DNA from: an archaeon
Lineage (GTDB): Archaea > Halobacteriota > Syntropharchaeia > Alkanophagales > Methanospirareceae
Assembly (NCBI GenBank): GCA_030019325.1
Contig: JASEFB010000009.1
Coordinates: forward strand, 1-29,667
DNA length: 29,667 nucleotides
Direction of reading: 5' to 3'
How positions within the stretch are numbered: the first letter of the stretch is position 1; every line of letters starts with the position of its first letter. This document shows, one piece after another, positions 7,065 through 14,825 of this stretch. Made by a program: the position numbers and the translations under genes. The notes beneath the pieces were generated by a model, which worked only from the letters and a program-made list of their open reading frames with translations, was not told the origin of the DNA and did no database searches.

Positions 7065-7286
7065 TCAATAAAATTCTTCACGTGACTTCCCTGATTGTCT
7101 GATTATAGATTTTAAAACAAAAACGGTAACTTCCTTATGCTTTGGTACCCAGGTTGTCCATACACGACCATCAGGGTCTTTCTTTTTGAATGTTATGTGT
7201 TTTCTTGACCTCATTCGCTGAAATCCATTAGTTTCAAGGATTTTTATGACCTCATGTTGAGGTAGTGGGCGAAGTTTTTGTGCCAC
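7065..7286 (-). CDS. hicA: HicA-family mRNA interferase toxin
   Basis: YcfA/HicA family, 73 residues, with the double-stranded RNA-binding-like fold. Landmarks are the N-terminal PLPQHEVIKILETNGF, the active-site segment RSRKHITFKK with the conserved His, and KHKEVTVFVLKSIIRQSG at the C-terminus. HicA toxins cleave mRNA when their HicB partner is lost. The GTG start at 7286 lies inside the upstream hicB, overlapping it by 35 nt in another frame, so the pair is translated together, antitoxin first. Confidence 0.88.
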   Translation of the reverse strand: MAQKLRPLPQHEVIKILETNGFQRMRSRKHITFKKKDPDGRVWTTWVPKHKEVTVFVLKSIIRQSGKSREEFY

Positions 7287-7524
7287 GGTAAACGCCCCTT
7301 ATCTTAACGGGAATGGAAGTCATGGTTACTGAAGTTGAAATAATAGTCTCCCAGTCAGGTTTCTGTGTATCCGGGTCTTCCATGTACTCCTTGATTAAAT
7401 CCACCATATTCTCTTTAACTTCTTCTTCGGTACTCCCCTGCGTGGCTATGTCCAGTATAGGGCAAGATGCCACAAACCATTTTCCTTCTTTACTTATGAG
7501 CACGGGAAATGAGATTATGTCCAT
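7252..7524 (-). CDS. hicB: HicB-family antitoxin
   Basis: 90-residue HicB-type protein with the degraded RNase H-like fold: FPVLISKEGKWFVASCPILDIATQGSTEEEV is the typical first half, followed by helix VKENMVDLIKEYM. No C-terminal helix-turn-helix or ribbon-helix-helix domain follows, so it may neutralise HicA without binding DNA itself, or regulate differently. A TATA-like TTAAATATA on the minus strand at 7547-7555 lies 23-31 nt before the ATG, implying a leaderless or nearly leaderless transcript. Confidence 0.85.
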   Translation of the reverse strand: MDIISFPVLISKEGKWFVASCPILDIATQGSTEEEVKENMVDLIKEYMEDPDTQKPDWETIISTSVTMTSIPVKIRGVYRGTKTSPTTST

Positions 7525-7546
7525 GGTTTATACTTTTGTTCTCAGG

Positions 7547-7555
7547 TATATTTAA
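7547..7555 (-). promoter_or_regulatory. TATA-like box of hicBA
   Basis: TTAAATATA on the minus strand, 23-31 nt before the hicB ATG. The spacing suggests transcription begins at or close to the start codon. Confidence 0.45.
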
Positions 7556-7589
7556 GCTTTGCTCGCAGAGAAAAGTTTTGTTAAAAGAA

Positions 7590-7782
7590 TTATAAGGGGA
7601 GAGAAGTCAGGGGGAAATTACAATTTTCCTCTCTTAATTCCCTAATGGCAGCCTGCATTCTAGATTCATCTTTATTTGCCTTACCACCAGGAAGAATTAA
7701 AAACTCTTTTATGACCCGAAGTTACCAAAATACCCTCAGTTGTTTCTACTATTGCTGTGCCTCTTCTTCTCCTATGTGTCAC
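7590..7782 (-). pseudogene. Nudix hydrolase remnant, frameshifted and truncated
   Basis: From GTG 7782 one frame reads RGTAIVETTEGILVTSGHKRVF; the adjacent frame then continues ILPGGKANKDESRMQ and AAIRELREEN. Together they form the N-terminal strand and most of a Nudix box (GX5EX7REUXEE). Removing one A in the run GTTTTTAATTC, near 7690, restores a single frame. The protein then stops at 7590 just after REEN, before the box's final GU and the rest of the ~130-residue fold. It is therefore a dead or sequencing-damaged Nudix gene. Nudix enzymes hydrolyse nucleoside diphosphate derivatives. Confidence 0.7.
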
Positions 7783-7800
7783 TTATATTCGCACTTTTAT

Positions 7801-8250
7801 TCATCTCTTTGCCATCAACTTTTCTCTGACCACTTTAGCTGTCTTAGGATCTGCGCGTATTATTAAGTTCCAATTTTTTTCGTCTAAATACCAATAATCA
7901 ATGTCCGTTTTCTTTAATATTTCCATTGCTTTTCTCAACAATTTTTTCTTTCTAAAGCCTTTTAATGGTATAGTATGCACTTCCAGAGCAGGTTTTATTA
8001 AAAATCCCTTTTCTATTAAAATTCTCTCATGCTTCATATAAGACTTTTTTCTCTCCTCCTCTTGCAACTTTTTAAAATATTCTAAATCTTCTTTTTCAAG
8101 AAAAGCTTCAGTTAAGACATCATCGGTAATTTCCACCTTTTTAAGTTCCGTTTCGTGATACGTTACAATATGATCTTGAAGTTCTGCAAAATTTTTCAAT
8201 CGAAATCTGCAAAAAGGACATATCTGATCTCCAGAATCTTCCGTTTTCAT
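7801..8250 (-). CDS. C2H2 zinc-finger protein of unknown function (149 aa)
   Basis: Near the N-terminus CPFC, spacing, then LQDHIVTYH forms a C2H2-type finger (Cys11, Cys14, and two His near 27 and 32). The rest is charged and helical (LEYFKKLQEEERKKS), then a small domain with VHTIPLKGFRKKKLLRKAMEIL and a C-terminal DIDYWYLDEKNWNLIIRA. It is probably a nucleic-acid-binding protein; I recognise no named family. Its ATG overlaps the stop of a 56-aa gene upstream (ATGA). Base composition is more AT-rich than the flanking housekeeping genes, consistent with the accessory character of this stretch. Confidence 0.65.
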   Translation of the reverse strand: MKTEDSGDQICPFCRFRLKNFAELQDHIVTYHETELKKVEITDDVLTEAFLEKEDLEYFKKLQEEERKKSYMKHERILIEKGFLIKPALEVHTIPLKGFRKKKLLRKAMEILKKTDIDYWYLDEKNWNLIIRADPKTAKVVREKLMAKR

Positions 8251-8417
8251 AATTCTGTTTCTAGCAACCTACCTTTCATTCGATGTTTAAGCTTAATTCC
8301 TAGATCATCGTTCTTAACAATATACTCGGTATCTCTACCCAAATTTTCTGATATCCTTATCCCACATTTTGCTTCGCTCGCTTTTTCAAAATCCGTTGGA
8401 GAGCTTTTATTAGTCAT
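8247..8417 (-). CDS. 56-aa protein translationally coupled to the C2H2-finger gene
   Basis: A short gene with an unusually clear start: GGGAGG lies about 6 nt before ATG 8417 on the minus strand, and a TATA-like TTAAATATTT lies at 8451-8460. The product (MTNKSSPTDFEKAS..., ...LLETEL) is charged and soluble with no recognised domain. Its TGA overlaps the ATG of the C2H2-finger gene (ATGA), implying coupled translation and a two-gene operon. Toxin-antitoxin-like size and arrangement are suggestive only. Confidence 0.55.
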   Translation of the reverse strand: MTNKSSPTDFEKASEAKCGIRISENLGRDTEYIVKNDDLGIKLKHRMKGRLLETEL

Positions 8418-8646
8418 ATACAACCTCCCTACCCGTTACCAAGGCATGGAAAATATTTAAAACTTATGCTTTTGGGCGATTTCTACCTCTAAACCCTACT
8501 TACGATTTCGATGAAAGAACACCACAAACAGCACAGAAATATCGCAAAGCCTATTTATCGAAAGAGATCAGTAAAGGGTGTTATTACATCTACCCCTTTC
8601 GGATCCATACCCCTCAGTTAAAAAGGGTCATGCTTCTGTGCCATGC

Positions 8647-9438
8647 CTACAATAAATCTTCACAAATCTTCACAAATATCTCCTTCACGGCAACAACCGC
8701 TTTGGAATCCTCAGGCAGGTCTATTATCGGCTTACCGATCAAATCATACGCTCGTATCTTCTCATCTTCTGGAACAATCCCCATAAGCGTAAGCCCACTA
8801 TTCTTTATCAGCCCAGGCAACGCATTCTGAACGTCCTCATCCTCTGTAACCTTGTTCACCACCAGATAGATCTGACGAACGTTTATCTGCAACTTCTCTG
8901 CAAGATTCTTTATAGACGACGCGGTGTCAATACCCCGTTTTGTGGGATCGCTCACCACCAGCATGGTATCCACATCCCTCGTCGTTCTGCGGCTGAGATG
9001 CTCCAATCCCGCTTCGCAATCGATGAGGATTATAGAAAAACGGGATGATAACTTATCAATAAAATGCCGTAACATGTCGTTAATCAGGCAATAGCAGCCA
9101 GGACCTTCAGAACGTCCCATGGCTAGTACCGAGAAACGAGGTGTGTTTATGAGGATCTCCTCGAGCTTGTATTCAATCAGCATATCAGTGGGCATGGTAT
9201 CGGAGAAAAAGACCTGTGATGGCGATGCGATCTCTTCCCTGACATCGCCGATCGTCTTCCTTATTCTCACGCCCAATGCGCTTGGCAGGCTCGTTGCAGG
9301 GTCAGCATCGATTGCCAGCACTCTTCCTCTCCCCTTCTCTGTGAGAAATTTGAGTAAGAGCGTCGCTATGATCGTCTTTCCCGTGCCTCCTTTCCCCGCT
9401 ACCGCGATGATAAAAGCCTTTTTAGCCCCTTTCGCCAT
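8647..9438 (-). CDS. CooC/AcsF-like nickel-insertion ATPase
   Basis: MinD/ParA-type P-loop ATPase of the CooC group, which loads nickel into carbon monoxide dehydrogenase or related enzymes. Residues 13-22 hold the deviant Walker A AGKGGTGKT with its signature lysine; AIDADPATSL at 42-51 is the switch-type segment; C115 and C117 form the CxC motif that binds metal between subunits in CooC; LIDCEAGLEHLSR is Walker B-like. The length of 263 is normal. No carbon monoxide dehydrogenase gene is present in this window, so its client is elsewhere. The gene diverges from the radical SAM gene across a short AT-rich gap. Confidence 0.85.
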   Translation of the reverse strand: MAKGAKKAFIIAVAGKGGTGKTIIATLLLKFLTEKGRGRVLAIDADPATSLPSALGVRIRKTIGDVREEIASPSQVFFSDTMPTDMLIEYKLEEILINTPRFSVLAMGRSEGPGCYCLINDMLRHFIDKLSSRFSIILIDCEAGLEHLSRRTTRDVDTMLVVSDPTKRGIDTASSIKNLAEKLQINVRQIYLVVNKVTEDEDVQNALPGLIKNSGLTLMGIVPEDEKIRAYDLIGKPIIDLPEDSKAVVAVKEIFVKICEDLL

Positions 9439-9503
9439 TTTTACTGACGTTCCTTTCTCTTTCTTTTCTGAAAAATCTTATTATTTACTGTTACTTCTTG
9501 TAT

Positions 9504-10427
9504 ATGAAAATACAAATACCCATGCCTGTACCGGTTTATCTTGAAACGTACGAAACGGGCGAACTTGAGGAACGGATAGAGAAGTTGCTGGATATACTCA
9601 ACGAGTGTAAGCTATGTCCGAGAGCATGCGGTGTCACCAGAAACAAAGGTGAGAAGGGCTATTGCAAATCCGGTAATGAGCTGATGGTCTCCAGCGTGCA
9701 CCCCCATTATGGAGAGGAAGAGGTGCTGGTTGGAACGTACGGCTCAGGAACGATATTTTTGACAAACTGTAATCTGGGCTGCATCTATTGTCAAAACTAC
9801 GACATCAGCCACCTGGGATATGGACAGCGGGTGACGGAGGAGGAACTCGCGCAGAGCATGCTCAGTCTGCAAAAACGGGGTTGCCATAACATCAATTTCG
9901 TCACACCCACTCATTTTACGCCGCAAATCATGAAAGCGCTGAAAATAGCAATTGAAAATGGTCTTCACATCCCCCTCGTATACAATTGCGGTGGATACGA
10001 ATCCAAAAGTACCATAGAGCTATTGGATGGTATCGTGGACATCTACATGCCGGACATAAAATATGGTGACGAAGAAAGTGCAAAGAAGTACTCTAATGCG
10101 TCCGATTACTTTACAGTGTGTAAAGAAGCGGTGAAGGAGATGCACCGCCAGGTTGGTGATTTAACAGTGGACGAACGGGGGATAGCAGTGAGGGGATTGC
10201 TGATACGACATTTGGTACTGCCGAATGGCTTGGCAGGCTCTGCAGAAGTTTTCAAGTTTATTGCTACCGAACTATCAAAGGAATCCTACGTAAATATAAT
10301 GCTACAATATAGACCTATGTACAAGGCATACGAGTATAAGGAACTGAACAGGGAAATAAAGATGAGCGAATATAGGGAAGCACTTGATAGTGCGAAGGAG
10401 TGGGGTCTGCACCGAGGGTTTGAGTAG
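9504..10427 (+). CDS. radical SAM protein, PflA-like (AmmeMemoRadiSam/PflX type)
   Basis: Iron-sulfur enzyme related to pyruvate formate-lyase activases of unassigned substrate. The [4Fe-4S]/SAM motif is CNLGCIYC (C89, C93, C96). An N-terminal cysteine group, CKLCPRACGV plus GYC (C35, C38, C42, C54), is characteristic of this subfamily. The middle contains INFVTPTHFTPQIMKAL and LVYNCGGYES, typical of the group. ATG 9504 gives 307 residues; TTG 9498 and ATG 9522 are alternatives. A metallo-beta-lactamase-fold gene follows 7 nt after the stop, so both probably belong to one transcript. Confidence 0.88.
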   Translation: MKIQIPMPVPVYLETYETGELEERIEKLLDILNECKLCPRACGVTRNKGEKGYCKSGNELMVSSVHPHYGEEEVLVGTYGSGTIFLTNCNLGCIYCQNYDISHLGYGQRVTEEELAQSMLSLQKRGCHNINFVTPTHFTPQIMKALKIAIENGLHIPLVYNCGGYESKSTIELLDGIVDIYMPDIKYGDEESAKKYSNASDYFTVCKEAVKEMHRQVGDLTVDERGIAVRGLLIRHLVLPNGLAGSAEVFKFIATELSKESYVNIMLQYRPMYKAYEYKELNREIKMSEYREALDSAKEWGLHRGFE

Positions 10428-10434
10428 GTTAAAA

Positions 10435-11235
10435 ATGTTGGGTAAGGAAGAGAACGAAATAAGATTTCTGGGAACTGCAGGTGCGAGATTCGTCATGATA
10501 ACGCAGTTTCGCTCCTCTGCGGGGACTGTGCTGAGCTTGAAAGATACCAGCGTCCTTATAGACCCGGGTCCCGGCACGTTGGTAAAATTCGCATCAAGCA
10601 AGCCAAAGCTCAACCCTGCTAAATTGGATGCTATTATTCTCACGCATAAGCATTTAGACCATTCTAACGATGTCAACGTGATGATAGAAGCGATGACTGA
10701 AGGCGGCTTCAAGCCCAGAGGAGTACTTCTCTGCCCAAACGATGCGTTATCAGATGAGGGAAATGCGGTTGTTTTGAACTATTATAAAGGACTTCTAGAT
10801 AAGATCGAGGTGCTCGAGGAGGGTGGTATCTATGCGGTTGGGAACCTCGAGATACATACACCGAAACGGCATGTGCATGGAGTAGTTGAAACCTATGGTC
10901 TGAACATAAAGGTACGCGGTGAAGATACGACTCTCCTCTCTTTTATCGCTGATACGCTCTATTTCGAGGGATTGGAGCAGTATTATGATGGAGACGTGCT
11001 CGTCATGAACGTAGCGATGTATAAAAGGAGAGAGGGAGTAGATCATCTCTGTGTGGAAGATGCGAAGAAGATTATAGAAGCAAGGAGACCCAAGGTTGCG
11101 ATACTCACCCATTTTGGGATGACTATGCTCAGAAATAAGCCATGGGAGATATCAAAGCAGCTCAGCAAGGAGAGTGGTGTGGAAGTAATAGCAGCACGAG
11201 ATGGTATGAGATTTAACCTTAACCCATTTATCTGA
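10435..11235 (+). CDS. metallo-beta-lactamase-fold hydrolase
   Basis: 266-residue MBL-fold metal-dependent hydrolase. Metal ligands visible: THKHLDH (H71, H73, D75, H76), a further His in KRHVHG, the bridging Asp in FIADTLYF, and a C-terminal His in ILTHFG. The fold resembles RNase Z/PhnP-type proteins rather than antibiotic-hydrolysing enzymes, with an opening IRFLGTAGARFVM and IDPGPGT. The substrate is not evident. The start ATG 10435 is the first plausible one, 7 nt after the radical SAM stop, so the two are likely co-translated. A T-rich tract after the gene, at about 11240-11266, may terminate transcription. Confidence 0.85.
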   Translation: MLGKEENEIRFLGTAGARFVMITQFRSSAGTVLSLKDTSVLIDPGPGTLVKFASSKPKLNPAKLDAIILTHKHLDHSNDVNVMIEAMTEGGFKPRGVLLCPNDALSDEGNAVVLNYYKGLLDKIEVLEEGGIYAVGNLEIHTPKRHVHGVVETYGLNIKVRGEDTTLLSFIADTLYFEGLEQYYDGDVLVMNVAMYKRREGVDHLCVEDAKKIIEARRPKVAILTHFGMTMLRNKPWEISKQLSKESGVEVIAARDGMRFNLNPFI

Positions 11236-11345
11236 CAACTTTTTCTTCCGTCAAGTCTTTTCTTTTTAAAATAAAAGAGTGGTCTATGTAGATAGACAAA
11301 TATGTACGGACGGCATGCCCCTACAGATTGGGGAGGATGATACAT
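11236..11345 (+). promoter_or_regulatory. T-rich terminator region and promoter of the isochorismatase-like gene
   Basis: Runs of T at about 11240-11267 fit archaeal termination of the radical SAM/MBL transcript. The following TTTTTAAAATAAAAG near 11263-11277 is TATA-like. GGGGAGG at 11330-11336 precedes ATG 11346 by about 9 nt. Confidence 0.4.
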
Positions 11346-12380
11346 ATGGCACACCGTGACCTTCCTATTCCACCACACTTCGACCCGGATAACGTTGGTG
11401 AAGTTTGGAAAGTTTCCTATCAGGAACGGGCTGAGGAGGCTGAGAGGTGGGCGAAGCTCCATAACATACAGCCTGCGACCAATGACCGATTCAAGATCTG
11501 TCTCGTGGCAGTAGACGTGCAAAATACGTTTTGCATTCCTGGCTTTGAATTATTTGTTGGTGGACGTTCAGGGACAGGAGCAGTTGAGGACAATCGAAGG
11601 TTGTGTGAATTCATCTACCGGAACATGGATGTGATTACTCAGATCTCACCGACGATGGACACGCACCAAGCGGTGCAGATCTTCCATTCTGTATTTTGGG
11701 TCAATGACAAAGGCGAACATCCAGAACCGTTCACGCTCATCTCGGAAGAGGATGTAAGGAAAGGCTGGTGGAAGTTTAATCCCCTACTTGGTCATACTCT
11801 TGGAATCAGTGAGAAGTATGCAGAGCGCCACCTCATGCACTATACAAGGACGTTGAAAGAGGGCGGTAAATATGATCTCACCATATGGCCCTATCACGTC
11901 ATGTTGGGAAGCATAGGTCATGCCCTTGTTTCAGCTGTTGAGGAAGCTATCTTCTTCCACAGCATAGCACGCGCCAGTCAGCCGAATTTTCAAGTCAAGG
12001 GAGACAATCCGTTTACCGAGCATTATTCGGTCTTTGGCCCAGAGGTGCTCGAGGGCCCGGACGAAGATCAAATCGCCCAGAAGAATGTCAAATTTATCGA
12101 GGAGCTCTTGCAGTTCGATGCAGTCATCATCGCGGGCCAGGCCAAGAGTCACTGTGTCGCCTGGACAATTGACGATCTGCTGAAAGAGATTTTTGTTCGT
12201 GATAAGAAGTTGGCTGAGAAAGTGTATCTCCTGGAAGATTGTACTTCATCGGTCGTAGTACCCGGTGTAATGGACTACACGGATGAAGCGAACGCCGCAT
12301 TCCAGAGATTTGCTGACGCTGGTATGCACATTGTCCGTTCCACCGATCCCATCGAGAGGTGGCCAGGCATCAGGTTGTGA
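11346..12380 (+). CDS. isochorismatase/nicotinamidase-like cysteine hydrolase
   Basis: 344-residue member of the isochorismatase-like cysteine hydrolase superfamily. VAVDVQNTFC holds the catalytic Asp (D57); DTHQAVQIFH resembles the metal-binding D/H set of nicotinamidases; WPYHVMLGS corresponds to the nicotinamidase WPxHC segment; AKSHCVAW carries the nucleophile (C270). At 344 residues it is much longer than a nicotinamidase (about 200), with an extra N-terminal stretch and long inserts, so its substrate may differ. ATG 11346 is chosen because GGGGAGG lies about 9 nt upstream; ATG 11337 would be too close to it. Confidence 0.8.
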   Translation: MAHRDLPIPPHFDPDNVGEVWKVSYQERAEEAERWAKLHNIQPATNDRFKICLVAVDVQNTFCIPGFELFVGGRSGTGAVEDNRRLCEFIYRNMDVITQISPTMDTHQAVQIFHSVFWVNDKGEHPEPFTLISEEDVRKGWWKFNPLLGHTLGISEKYAERHLMHYTRTLKEGGKYDLTIWPYHVMLGSIGHALVSAVEEAIFFHSIARASQPNFQVKGDNPFTEHYSVFGPEVLEGPDEDQIAQKNVKFIEELLQFDAVIIAGQAKSHCVAWTIDDLLKEIFVRDKKLAEKVYLLEDCTSSVVVPGVMDYTDEANAAFQRFADAGMHIVRSTDPIERWPGIRL

Positions 12381-12389
12381 GAGGATGAA

Positions 12390-12410
12390 TCAGGATTTGG
12401 AGCCTCCTGA
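12390..12410. terminator. small inverted repeat between convergent genes
   Basis: TCAGGA and TCCTGA arms with a 9-nt loop, between the stops of two converging genes. It is too short to be confident of function. Confidence 0.2.
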
Positions 12411-12424
12411 ACAGATGGCTTTCA

Positions 12425-13621
12425 TCACCGATCAAGAGGGTAGGCAACCGGAGAGGGTCTTCGCGGACCTCTTTCCCAGACGTCCTTTTTCCGTTCGAAG
12501 AACAAGAGAATCGCTGGTACCACCGTGAGTGCGGCAATCATACAAAACAGCACCCCGCAAGCCATCATCGTCCTCCAATCACTCATCATCGGCAGTTCAC
12601 CAAGTTTGAGACTTAAAAATCCGGTTACCGCTGCTACCGTCGTTATACTCATTGGATAGAATACGTTGCAGAGCGTATTCACCATTGCCTCTTTTCGTTC
12701 ACGTAATTGCAGCTCATATCTAAACCGCTTCGTTACCTGGATGCCGAAATCTATACCGATACCCATGATCAAGGCGAGTACACCCGAAGTCTCCGGTGTT
12801 ACGTTAAATCCCGCTAAATTAAGCACGCCGTAGGTCCATATGGTACCGAGAATAATGGTTAGTAACGGGGTGAGTCCGTATTTTATCGAGGCAAATACGA
12901 GTATGAGGATGAGTATAATCAAGGCGAGGCTGACGAACGAGGTTATTTGCATCGTTTCCTGCACGAGTTCTATCATCGTTACAAATATCACTGGATCACC
13001 TGTTATCTCCACGTTCAACCCGGGCGGCTTATCTACCCGTATCACTTCTCGTAATCCTTCAACCACCTCGTTTTCGTCCACATCCTCCAACAACTTCAAT
13101 CGCACCACGCTCATTCGATAATCATCGCTTATGTACCTGCTTATCACCTGTCCTGCCACTTCATTCTCCTTTAACAGCTGTTTCACACTTTGCAAGGAAC
13201 TTGGGATTCTACCTCCGTTCGCTTCTTTTATCACGTCTGCTGCACTTTTTGCGTCTATCACACCATATACAAGCGTTGCTCGTTTGGTGAGCACATCGAC
13301 ATAGCGTAAGGCCTCGGGGTCTCTCACATCTCGTATCTCATCCGATCGTGCATAGCTCGGATCGGTTTCCACCACAATCGTCGAGCTGGAGAAGCTCCCA
13401 GCAAATTGGTCTGCTATTAGATTAAACGACTTTAACACTTCTATATCCTGTGGAAGATGTTCCTGTTGCGATGTCCCGGTAGTTTCTATAAAGGATGCCT
13501 GATACCCCATAACAAGCGTGAATACAAGAAAGAGCGCTAAAACGAGAGGTGCGCGATAAACCACGAACTGCGCGTACTTCCTCAAAAGTCCTTTCCCCAT
13601 TTCTTTTAACTTATCTCGCAT
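12425..13621 (-). CDS. RND exporter, second half (MMPL domain)
   Basis: 398 residues with one N-terminal membrane segment (APLVLALFLVFTLVMGYQ, about 24-41), an extracytoplasmic porter domain to about 205, then five membrane helices, the layout of one half of an RND/MMPL exporter. The fourth helix holds GIGIDFGIQ, with the Asp typical of proton-coupled RND pumps. The C-terminus ends with FFERKKDVWERG. Its ATG 13621 overlaps the 3' end of the first-half gene by 16 nt, so the two products are made together and probably assemble into one transporter. HAE3-type RND exporters are usually a single chain. Confidence 0.85.
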   Translation of the reverse strand: MRDKLKEMGKGLLRKYAQFVVYRAPLVLALFLVFTLVMGYQASFIETTGTSQQEHLPQDIEVLKSFNLIADQFAGSFSSSTIVVETDPSYARSDEIRDVRDPEALRYVDVLTKRATLVYGVIDAKSAADVIKEANGGRIPSSLQSVKQLLKENEVAGQVISRYISDDYRMSVVRLKLLEDVDENEVVEGLREVIRVDKPPGLNVEITGDPVIFVTMIELVQETMQITSFVSLALIILILILVFASIKYGLTPLLTIILGTIWTYGVLNLAGFNVTPETSGVLALIMGIGIDFGIQVTKRFRYELQLRERKEAMVNTLCNVFYPMSITTVAAVTGFLSLKLGELPMMSDWRTMMACGVLFCMIAALTVVPAILLFFERKKDVWERGPRRPSPVAYPLDR

Positions 13622-14763
13622 TTTTCAAGCACTCCTTCGCGCCATTCTTCCTCTAACAGGATAAAACAGGGGTTGACTACTGCGGCAGCGATCCAGCAGA
13701 GAGTGATACCCAAAGCAAGTGTCTTCCCCAAGTTTTGAATCAAGGGCATTATAGAGAGTGTCAGCGCAAGAAAGGCTGCAGTTGTCGTTGCCGCCGAGCC
13801 GAATGTTGATCCGCCTATATTAGACACGGCGTTCCTGAGGGCCGTATTCCTATCTTTGCTCTGATCTCTTCGCTCTTCATAATACCGCGATACCATAAAT
13901 ATTCCGTATTCGACACCCAGACCGAGGATAACCGCACCTACCACAACTGTGCTGACGGATATAGGGATATCGAGGAATCCCATCGTCCCGAAGGTCCAGA
14001 TAACAGCAAAAATCAGCGGCAGAAATACAAGAAAGCCTTTGCTGATTGACCGTTCCAACATCACCAATAACCCAAATATGATGATTGCTGCCACCAGTGT
14101 CGTGAAGACCATGTCCCCCTGTAACAGTCGTACGATCTCAGCTATCAGCGGCGCTACACCGGTTATTTTATACTCCACACCTGCAGGCGTCGTAATGGCT
14201 TCAACATTATTTTGTATGATGTCTGTTATTTCCTCCACCTTCTCCGCATCCAATCCCGCCGTTGTAAACGCATAGACCACCATAATGCTGAAATCGCGAT
14301 TGAAATAGCTTTCTGCACCGGAAACAGAAGCTAAAACATGCTTCACCCCTTCGATATCATCCGGAACGCCACCCTGAAAAACAGGAGCAACAGACTGAAC
14401 ACGTTCGATCAAAGGTTCTGCTTCAAGTCGTTCGTGCAATTCAACCACTGATGCTATGATTCTCGGATCCCTGACGTCTCTTGGTATATCTTTTGCACCG
14501 GTCTCTTCATTCAAACTCACTACTATAATAAGTGTCTCTGCCCCTCCGAAAGTACGTGCTACTTTATTTTCTAAAGCGATATCGGGTAAGTCTTGTGGCA
14601 TCTCCTTGCTGAAATCACCCTGAAATCGCAGTCCTGTCATACCGTAGCCGAGAAACACGGTTATGAGCAGCGCTACCACGATCACCTTCTTATAATGCCG
14701 GCATTGAAAAGAAGCCAGCCGTTCTAATGCTCTTTCCACACTTATCTTCTCTTTTAGCGCCAT
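13606..14763 (-). CDS. RND exporter, first half (MMPL domain)
   Basis: 385 residues from ATG 14763 (upstream AAGGGGAT): membrane helix at about 27-45 (VIVVALLITVFLGYGM), a porter domain, then five more helices including GLGVEYGIFMVSRYYEERR. Compared with the second half, the intramembrane acidic residue is Glu rather than Asp. It lies 62 nt downstream of a PGF-CTERM surface-protein gene and overlaps the second-half gene by 16 nt. Function is export of a lipid or other hydrophobic compound, typical of HAE3-type archaeal RND proteins; the substrate is unknown. Confidence 0.85.
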   Translation of the reverse strand: MALKEKISVERALERLASFQCRHYKKVIVVALLITVFLGYGMTGLRFQGDFSKEMPQDLPDIALENKVARTFGGAETLIIVVSLNEETGAKDIPRDVRDPRIIASVVELHERLEAEPLIERVQSVAPVFQGGVPDDIEGVKHVLASVSGAESYFNRDFSIMVVYAFTTAGLDAEKVEEITDIIQNNVEAITTPAGVEYKITGVAPLIAEIVRLLQGDMVFTTLVAAIIIFGLLVMLERSISKGFLVFLPLIFAVIWTFGTMGFLDIPISVSTVVVGAVILGLGVEYGIFMVSRYYEERRDQSKDRNTALRNAVSNIGGSTFGSAATTTAAFLALTLSIMPLIQNLGKTLALGITLCWIAAAVVNPCFILLEEEWREGVLEKCEIS

Positions 14764-14825
14764 CCGGTTAATCCCCTTCTTATTCTGCCGTGAAAATCGC
14801 AAATCCCTCCTGAATGACGAGGATT

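Noticed and set aside
8511..8621. 36-codon plus-strand frame (MKEHHKQHRNIAKP...)
   Set aside because: No SD, no recognisable domain, and it lies in a short gap between minus-strand genes; it looks like chance.
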